A DNA stretch of 64,000 nucleotides from Chloroflexota bacterium (GTDB taxonomy: Bacteria > Chloroflexota > Anaerolineae > Anaerolineales > UBA11579): contig JACPVG010000036.1 in NCBI GenBank assembly GCA_016191875.1, positions 248,001 through 312,000 on the forward strand, read 5' to 3'. Under the pieces are notes generated by a model that was not told the origin of the DNA, ran no database searches, and worked only from the letters and a program-made list of their open reading frames with translations. Both the position numbers and the translations under genes were made by a program. How positions within the stretch are numbered: position 1 is the first letter of the stretch; each line of letters begins with the position of its first letter. This document shows positions 59,060-64,000 of the stretch, in pieces.

Positions 59060-59957
59060 GCCGGTAATCGTAACGGAGGGTCTGACCAAACGCTTCGGCG
59101 ATTTCACCGCCGTGGATGCGGTGACCTTCGCGGTGGAGGCGCGCGAGGTGGTGGGCTACCTGGGCCCCAACGGCTCCGGCAAGACCACCACCATCCGCAT
59201 GCTGCTGGGCCTGCTGCGCAGCAGCGCCGGGCGCGCTGAGGTGCTGGGTTACGACATTGACCGGGAAACCGAGGCCATCCGCCAGCGCGTGGGCTACATG
59301 TCCCAGAAGTTTGCCCTGTACGACGACCTGACCGTCTGGGAGAACCTGACCTTCTACGCCGGGGTCTATGGCGTGATGGAAACCGGCCACCTGACGGATA
59401 CGCTGGCACGCGTCGGGATGGGCGATTTGCACAGGGAGCGAGTGGCCGACCTGCCGGTGGGCTGGCGGCAGCGGCTGGCGCTGGCGACGGCCATCGTCCA
59501 CAACCCGCGCCTGCTGTTCCTGGATGAACCCACCAGCGGGGTGGACCCGTTGGCGCGGCGCGCTTTCTGGGACCTGATCTACGAATTGGTGGAAAGCGGC
59601 ATCACGGCCTTTGTGACCACCCACTTCATGGACGAGGCCGAATACTGCCAGCGAGTGGGCATCATGCGCGCCGGACGGCTGCTGGCGATGGACGCGCCCT
59701 CGGCGCTGAAGCGCGAGGCGTTGCCCGGCCGGGCCTGGGACGTGCGCCCGGCCGACCTGCTGGCGGCGCTGGCCGCCCTGGAGGCTGCGCCGGGGGTGCA
59801 ACGCGTCGGGCTGGCGGGCGACCACCTGCGGGTGATCGCCGCCGCGGATGTGGAAGGCGCGGCCCTGGCGAAAGCGGCGGGAGACGGACGCGCCGGGGTG
59901 GAAGTGACGCCGGCCGAGCCCAGCCTGGAGGACGTGTTCCTGGCGCTGGCGGGCTGA
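59052..59957 (+). CDS. ABC transporter ATPase, YbhF C-half type
   Basis: 301 aa from ATG 59052. Walker A GPNGSGKTTTIRMLLG, Q-loop YMSQKFALYDDLTVWENLTFYAGVYG, signature LPVGWRQRLALATAIVH (a VG in place of SGG), Walker B LLFLDEPTSGVDPLAR, H-loop VTTHFMDEAEYCQR. One half has the intact signature and lacks the H-loop His; this half has the H-loop His and a changed signature. So the pair probably forms one active composite site. It completes the tetR-permease-MFP-ATPase-ATPase operon. Confidence 0.93.
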   Translation: MPEPVIVTEGLTKRFGDFTAVDAVTFAVEAREVVGYLGPNGSGKTTTIRMLLGLLRSSAGRAEVLGYDIDRETEAIRQRVGYMSQKFALYDDLTVWENLTFYAGVYGVMETGHLTDTLARVGMGDLHRERVADLPVGWRQRLALATAIVHNPRLLFLDEPTSGVDPLARRAFWDLIYELVESGITAFVTTHFMDEAEYCQRVGIMRAGRLLAMDAPSALKREALPGRAWDVRPADLLAALAALEAAPGVQRVGLAGDHLRVIAAADVEGAALAKAAGDGRAGVEVTPAEPSLEDVFLALAG

Positions 59958-59972
59958 ACCGGCAGAGTGCGA

Positions 59973-59978
59973 TACAAT
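59973..59978 (+). promoter_or_regulatory. -10 box, 7 nt from the lipoprotein ATG
   Basis: TACAAT-N7-ATG 59986; no Shine-Dalgarno. Fits leaderless transcription. The -35 is weak. Confidence 0.45.
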
Positions 59979-59985
59979 TCGCGGC

Positions 59986-60684
59986 ATGAATTCCGCCCAA
60001 TATTCTCCCCTTTCCGTCTTCCTGAGCATCGCCGGCTTGCTGGCGCTGGCCGCCTGCCAGAGCGCCCCGCCGGCCACGCCCACCCCGCCGCCCACGCCCG
60101 TCCCGGCGCCGACGGCCACCGCCTCCGAATTTCTGTACGCCGATGACTTCTCGGACCCGGAGAGCGGTTGGGACCGGGGGAGCTTCGCAGAAGGCACAAC
60201 CGATTACGGTGAGGGCGTCTATCGCATCGATGTGACCGCCCCCAACCAACTGCTGTGGGCCACGGCCTACCGTCAATTTGGGGATCTGCGCATTGAGGTA
60301 ACCGCACGGTTGGCGGAGGGCGGCGAGGACAACAGTTTTGGCATCATCTGCCGCCACGTTGATCCGGAGAATTTTTATGCCCTGGTGGTGAGCAGCGACG
60401 GCTACGCCGCTATCCGCAAGCGGGTGTTCGGCGGGGAACTGCTGGTGATTACGGGGGAGGGGAAGTTCACGCCCGTGGAATTATGGCCGGGGGCCGGTGA
60501 GACGGTCAATCTGGCGGCCGAGTGTGTGGGCGACCGCCTGCGCCTTTTCGTGAACGGTGAACTGATTCTGGAGGCTCAGGATGGCGATCTGCGCAGCGGC
60601 GATATTGGCCTGATGGCGGGGACGTTCAGCGCGGAGAAGACCTCCGTTGAGTTCGACGATTTCCGGGCGCTGCCAGCGCCGTAA
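59986..60684 (+). CDS. Lipoprotein with DFS-SGW domain
   Basis: 232 aa. Signal peptide with lipobox LALAAC, a TPTPPPTPVPAPTAT linker, then a 180-residue domain: YADDFSDPESGWDRGSFAEGTTDYGEG, FGIICRHVDPENFYALVVSSDGYAAIRKRVFGGELLVITGEG, AECVGDRLRLFVNGELILEAQDGDLRSGDIGLMAGTFSAEKTSVEFDDF. It shares all major blocks with the 40.3 kb lipoprotein and more loosely with the 14.2 kb one. Jelly-roll, likely surface exposed and possibly sugar-binding. Its stop is 25 nt from the facing FHA gene. Confidence 0.85.
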   Translation: MNSAQYSPLSVFLSIAGLLALAACQSAPPATPTPPPTPVPAPTATASEFLYADDFSDPESGWDRGSFAEGTTDYGEGVYRIDVTAPNQLLWATAYRQFGDLRIEVTARLAEGGEDNSFGIICRHVDPENFYALVVSSDGYAAIRKRVFGGELLVITGEGKFTPVELWPGAGETVNLAAECVGDRLRLFVNGELILEAQDGDLRSGDIGLMAGTFSAEKTSVEFDDFRALPAP

Positions 60685-60709
60685 GGGCGGCGCCAGCGGG
60701 AATTACGCA

Positions 60710-61111
60710 TCATTCCCGAATGTTCGTCTGCGTGTCTTCGTTGTGACCGGTCGTGGCGTCGTCGCTGTCCAGTCCGCCGGTGCTTTCTTTGGTCTGCTTG
60801 TTGAGCGCCGCGCTGTCGATGACGAACATCAGCGGCAGCCCGGCCAGAGAGATCAGGTCGCCGGAATACAGCACCGCCCGCCTGATCTTCTTGTTATTAA
60901 GGAAAGTCCCGCCGGTCGAATCTTTATCGACCAGAACGAACTGATTCTCTTCGGAATGGATCTCGGCGTGGAAGCGCGAGACGGCCGGGTCGTTGATGAC
61001 CACATCGTTCTCCAGCAGGCGGCCCATGGTGGTCACCTGCTTGTGCAAAGGGATGATTTGCGCGTTAAGCAAAAGGTACGCGTTGGCTGAAGGTCTGGTC
61101 GTTTGATCCAT
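60710..61111 (-). CDS. Stand-alone FHA-domain protein
   Basis: 133 aa from ATG 61111. TTMGRLLENDVVINDPAVSRFHAEIHSEENQFVLVDKDSTGGTFLNNKKI is a complete forkhead-associated domain, with the G-R, S-x2-H and N residues needed to bind phospho-threonine. A Ser/Thr/Asp-rich tail of 35 residues follows. With the Ser/Thr kinase at 7.5 kb in the same genome it could be a reader or substrate. It ends the aldolase-Nudix-FHA operon, 17 nt after the Nudix stop. Confidence 0.93.
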   Translation of the reverse strand: MDQTTRPSANAYLLLNAQIIPLHKQVTTMGRLLENDVVINDPAVSRFHAEIHSEENQFVLVDKDSTGGTFLNNKKIRRAVLYSGDLISLAGLPLMFVIDSAALNKQTKESTGGLDSDDATTGHNEDTQTNIRE

Positions 61112-61128
61112 CTTCCCACCTATCGAAG

Positions 61129-61635
61129 TCACGGGTTAGCGAATTCTATCATCAATTTCTCGGTCTCATTATAGAAATAGCGGCCGAATATCGGCGGTTG
61201 GCCAGCCTGCCAGGCCAGGACGCGCGGCAGCAATTCGGGCAGGTCTTCCACCAGGGGCAGGCTGGGAATCCGATCGAAGGCCACCCACTCCAGGCTGCCT
61301 TCATCGCCCGCTCGCGGCTCGCCCGGCGCGGCTGCGCCGGCAAAAACGAACATGCCGATGCCGGTGGGCTGGCGGGTGTCAATCATCACCACGGCCGCCA
61401 GGTGGGCCTCGGCCAGGTTCAGGCCGGTCTCCTCATGGAATTCGCGGCGGGCGGCGCTGAGCGGGTCTTCCCCGGCCTCGATGTGGCCGCCCACGCCGTT
61501 GTACAGGTTCGGCCACAGCCGTTTGGTCGGCGCGCCCTTCAACAGCAAGACCGCCTCGGCGCGCGTGGCGAACACCAGGGCGCGCGGGATGATGCGGTAG
61601 CGGTCGGGGAAAGTTCCCTGGTCCTCGACCGGCAT
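61129..61635 (-). CDS. Nudix hydrolase
   Basis: 168 aa. A perfect Nudix box, GX5EX7REUXEEXGU, in GGHIEAGEDPLSAARREFHEETGL (49-72). The N-terminal IIPRALVFATRAEAVLLLKGAPTKRLWPNLYNGVGG resembles ADP-ribose/8-oxo-dGTPase types. ATG 61635 overlaps the aldolase stop by one base (TGATG), so the two are coupled. Substrate not inferable. Confidence 0.92.
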   Translation of the reverse strand: MPVEDQGTFPDRYRIIPRALVFATRAEAVLLLKGAPTKRLWPNLYNGVGGHIEAGEDPLSAARREFHEETGLNLAEAHLAAVVMIDTRQPTGIGMFVFAGAAAPGEPRAGDEGSLEWVAFDRIPSLPLVEDLPELLPRVLAWQAGQPPIFGRYFYNETEKLMIEFANP

Positions 61636-63062
61636 CAATCCGCCAGGTCGGAGGTGTCTTCGCCGGGGCCCACGCCGGCCGCCTTCAGGTAGCCGTTCAG
61701 GTCAGGGGCGATCTCGGCCGGGTGGACGTGCGCTTCGATGTGCTGGCGGGTGCCGGCGATGGCGAGTTTCTCGAACAGCATGGCGAATTGCTCATCCCAG
61801 GCGCGCGTGATGGCGTCCAGCTGCTCTGCGGGCAGGTCCCACTGGCGGGCCTTGAACGGGCCGATGGCGTACTTGCGGGTCTTGTAATAAAACTGCTCGG
61901 CGGTCTGGCCTTCTTTCTTTTCTTTGGCGTGATTGGCATCCAGGTACGCATACATTTCGTCGAGCAGCTCTTTGGGGGCCAGGTCGAAAAAGATGTTCTG
62001 GAAGTTGGTCGCCAGGTGCACTTCGCAGGCTTCGTATTCCACGAACTTGCCGAAGGCCTCCTGCGGCAGGGTGGAGGCGCCATGCTGCACCGCGCCGGCC
62101 ATGCCGTATTCCATCCGGGCGATGCGGCTGAGCGCCAGCATGGTCTCGAAGTCCACGCTGACCTGGGCGATGGAACCGTCCGGCAGCACCGTGCCGCCGT
62201 GGGAAGTGCCGGTCTGGATGCTGATCTTGCTCAGGCCAGCTCTGCCGGGGGCGAGCTTCTCAAGTACGGCGTCAAAACCCTCCGTATAGGCGCGCAGTTC
62301 GGCCTCGTTGGAATTGTGGCCGCCCACCTCGCCGATCTCGCCGCCGATGGAGACGGTGACGCCCTGGGGTTCGAGGGCGCGGATGAAGGCGGTCATCTCG
62401 GCTGACAGGCGGCTGTTGAGTTCCTGCTGTTCCGGGATAGTGGGCTTTTCGATCTCCACCAGGGTGGAGGTGTCCACGTCGATGTTATAGAACCCGGCGG
62501 CGACGGCCTCGGCGGTGAGGTCTTTGACCGCCTCGAGTTCGGCATCCGGGCCGGCTCTGTAGCGGCTGGCCGAGACCTGGAAATGGTCGCCCTGAATGAA
62601 GACCGGGCCGCGCCAGCCTGTGGCGATGGCGGCGGCCAGCACGCAGGCAGAATACTCTGAGGGGCGTTGTTGCGTATAGCCAATTTCCGAGCGGGCGATC
62701 TCAAAGAGGAACGCTCCGGCCTCGATTTTGAGCGCGTTGCGGAAGATGGCCGCCGCGGCGTCAAAGGTGAGGATGCGCAGGTTCATGGCCGGGACCGTGA
62801 AGGCCGGCGGCACTTCGCCGCGGCCGCGCGCCATGTACAGGTCGTGGATGCTGGCGGGCAGGATGCCCAGCGCCTGCGCCGCGGAGCGGATGAGCCAGCG
62901 CGCCTGAGCGGCCTGTTTGCCGCTGCCCAGCGCCGCGGCGCGCGCCAGTTGCCGGATATCCGCGCGCAGGGCGGCTTCGTCCTGCACGTGAATGTGGTCA
63001 TCGTGCAGGTGCAGGCTGTTGCCAACCAGAACGTTGAGTTCCTGGAATTCTTGTGGGTTCAT
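61635..63062 (-). CDS. Class II fructose-bisphosphate-aldolase-like protein
   Basis: 475 aa. The TIM-barrel blocks of class II FBA/tagatose-bisphosphate aldolases are in order: IQGDHFQ (the D-H of the catalytic site), GGEIGEVGG, IQTGTSHGGT, MAGAVQHGASTLPQEAF and ACEVHLATNFQNIFFD. An N-terminal extension of about 95 residues (helical, SLHLHDDHIHVQDEAALRADI) is not part of the family. Ligand His/Glu positions seem kept. It is longer than the usual 290-360 and may act on a different sugar phosphate. GAGGAA precedes ATG 63062; the frame to 63242 is rejected. Confidence 0.85.
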   Translation of the reverse strand: MNPQEFQELNVLVGNSLHLHDDHIHVQDEAALRADIRQLARAAALGSGKQAAQARWLIRSAAQALGILPASIHDLYMARGRGEVPPAFTVPAMNLRILTFDAAAAIFRNALKIEAGAFLFEIARSEIGYTQQRPSEYSACVLAAAIATGWRGPVFIQGDHFQVSASRYRAGPDAELEAVKDLTAEAVAAGFYNIDVDTSTLVEIEKPTIPEQQELNSRLSAEMTAFIRALEPQGVTVSIGGEIGEVGGHNSNEAELRAYTEGFDAVLEKLAPGRAGLSKISIQTGTSHGGTVLPDGSIAQVSVDFETMLALSRIARMEYGMAGAVQHGASTLPQEAFGKFVEYEACEVHLATNFQNIFFDLAPKELLDEMYAYLDANHAKEKKEGQTAEQFYYKTRKYAIGPFKARQWDLPAEQLDAITRAWDEQFAMLFEKLAIAGTRQHIEAHVHPAEIAPDLNGYLKAAGVGPGEDTSDLAD

Positions 63063-63313
63063 GACGTTCCTCGCTCGATTCGGGCCGCGGGACGGCTGCC
63101 CGGCTGTTTTCGCTATTGTACCAGCGCGGTACAGGCGGGCCGGAGGCGATCTGCGCGGCGCGGATGGTGGCGCCGACTGCGGCGGCAAGGGGACATCCGA
63201 ACTGCAATTAAGAGGATGGTTGCCACTCGAAAACCGCAACACCCCGGTCTATTCTGGGATTCCACCCGGTTTCGTCAGTCATCCAGGGAGGATGTCGCCA
63301 GGAGGTGGTTCAA

Positions 63314-64000
63314 TGAAAACTTTCTTCAGGCTTGTTGGGGTCGCTCTGGGGCTTGCCCTGATCGCATCCTGCCGCTCTGGTGCTCCGGCGGCTCCGACGG
63401 ACATCCCGCCGTCAGCCACTAACGCTCCTGCCCCCACTCGCCCCCCGTCTTTCACGCCCACTTCTCCACCGCCGGCCGAGGCCGCCGACATCATTTTCTA
63501 CAATGGCGTGATGATCACCCTCGAAACCGGCCAGAGAACTGCGCAGGCCATCGCCATTCGCGGGGGATTGATCCAGGCTGTGGGAAGCGATGAGGAAGTG
63601 CTGGCGCTACAAGGACCAGACACCACGCTCATCAACCTGCAGGGCCGCACAATGATGCCGGGCTTCATCGACGGCCACACGCACATCCTGGCATTCCCAG
63701 AACGCATGGGCAGGACGTTCGACCAGGCCCAGGAAACCGCGCTTCGCTATGGCTTCACCACGCTGAACGAGATGTGGGCCGACGAAACGTTCCTCGAAGA
63801 GCTGTTCCAGGCCGAGCAGGCGGGGACTCTGAGGTTGCGGGTGAACGTGTTTGCCAGCTACAACGACGGTATTCTTGACGGGAATCATCAGAAGGTCTTC
63901 CTGAAGGCCTGGTTTCCGGGGCATGATCCAATCCTCGACCCGACTGCGCGGGTGCGGATTCCCGGCATAAAAGTGTTCCTGGACGGGGACAACTTCACCC
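63314..64000 (+). CDS. Amidohydrolase (YtcJ-like) lipoprotein, 3' end beyond window
   Basis: 229 codons, open to the right edge. Signal peptide with lipobox LIASC (C20), a Pro/Thr-rich linker to about residue 58, then ADIIFYNGVMITLETGQRTAQAIAIRGGLIQAVGS, the start of a composite amidohydrolase beta-sandwich, and MPGFIDGHTHI with the metal-binding HxH. It matches the amidohydrolase-3/YtcJ group, which acts on amides. AGGAGGTGG, an excellent ribosome-binding site, is 4 nt before ATG 63314. Confidence 0.88.

Overview
The window is 64 kb of GC-rich bacterial chromosome that reads most like Chloroflexota, class Anaerolineae or a close relative. That placement is an inference from gene content and style. 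Many lipoproteins have Thr/Pro-rich linkers after the lipobox. There are FemX-type peptidoglycan branching enzymes, a Ser/Thr kinase, an orphan TadA/CpaF ATPase and an Rhs remnant, and no outer-membrane or LPS genes. Nothing in the window is a whole phage, plasmid or CRISPR array, and I found no tRNA or rRNA gene.

Layout, left part. 1-2.2 kb: a multi-domain REC-PAS-PAS-GAF sensor cut by the left edge and a small response regulator (both minus). 2.5-6.4 kb: pyrimidine-nucleoside phosphorylase, a DegV protein, and an Rrf2 regulator next to a TauE/SafE-type permease, with matching operator-like dyads in front of both. 6.4-8.8 kb: orphan CpaF/TadA ATPase and a Ser/Thr kinase fused to a LuxR DNA-binding domain. 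8.9-10.3 kb: two coupled DinB-fold proteins. 10.5-13.5 kb: core translation and secretion genes ffh, rpsP (with a very long acidic tail), khpA, rimM. 14.2-19.8 kb: a minus-strand MacB-like ABC operon (Yip1-type protein, ATPase, exported CARDB-like protein, permease) followed by a lipoprotein. 20.1-22.6 kb: ridA-response regulator-histidine kinase, all overlapping.

Middle part. 22.7-29.7 kb: a surface glycan and cell-wall cluster (family 2 glycosyltransferase, polyprenyl-phosphate sugar transferase, membrane nucleotide-sugar dehydratase, two FemX paralogues with a four-helix-bundle gene wedged between them). 29.8-34.8 kb: PLP desulfhydrase/deaminase, a repeat-built polytopic membrane protein, and a base-excision-repair pair (uracil-DNA glycosylase and endonuclease IV-like). 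34.9-40.2 kb: dgkA-ybeY-pgpH-yqeY-hinT-mtaB, mostly a conserved minus-strand block. 40.3-45.3 kb: lipoprotein, an MBOAT/SGNH-like acyltransferase pair, an SRPBCC-like protein and a TPR protein.

Right part. 45.4-46.6 kb: an AT-richer orphan Rhs tail with a small membrane protein overlapping its end. 46.6-47.85 kb: a gene-free 1.2 kb stretch packed with at least five different tandem arrays, two of which are 11-bp arrays ending in the same 27-bp core with covarying inverted arms. It then carries a strong promoter and a highly structured leader in front of an EF-G-like GTPase. 50-55 kb: VOC dioxygenase, FG-GAP lipoprotein and a second MBOAT/SGNH pair. 55-60 kb: TetR-controlled drug-efflux-type ABC operon. 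60-63 kb: lipoprotein, then FHA, Nudix and class II aldolase-like genes. The right edge cuts an amidohydrolase lipoprotein.

Two themes recur. Several genes have a -10 box only 6-7 nt before the ATG and no Shine-Dalgarno sequence (leaderless-looking). Several families occur more than once within the window: three lipoproteins with a DFS-x2-SGW domain, two MBOAT/SGNH pairs, two FemX, two DinB. The most unusual region is 47.0-47.8 kb.
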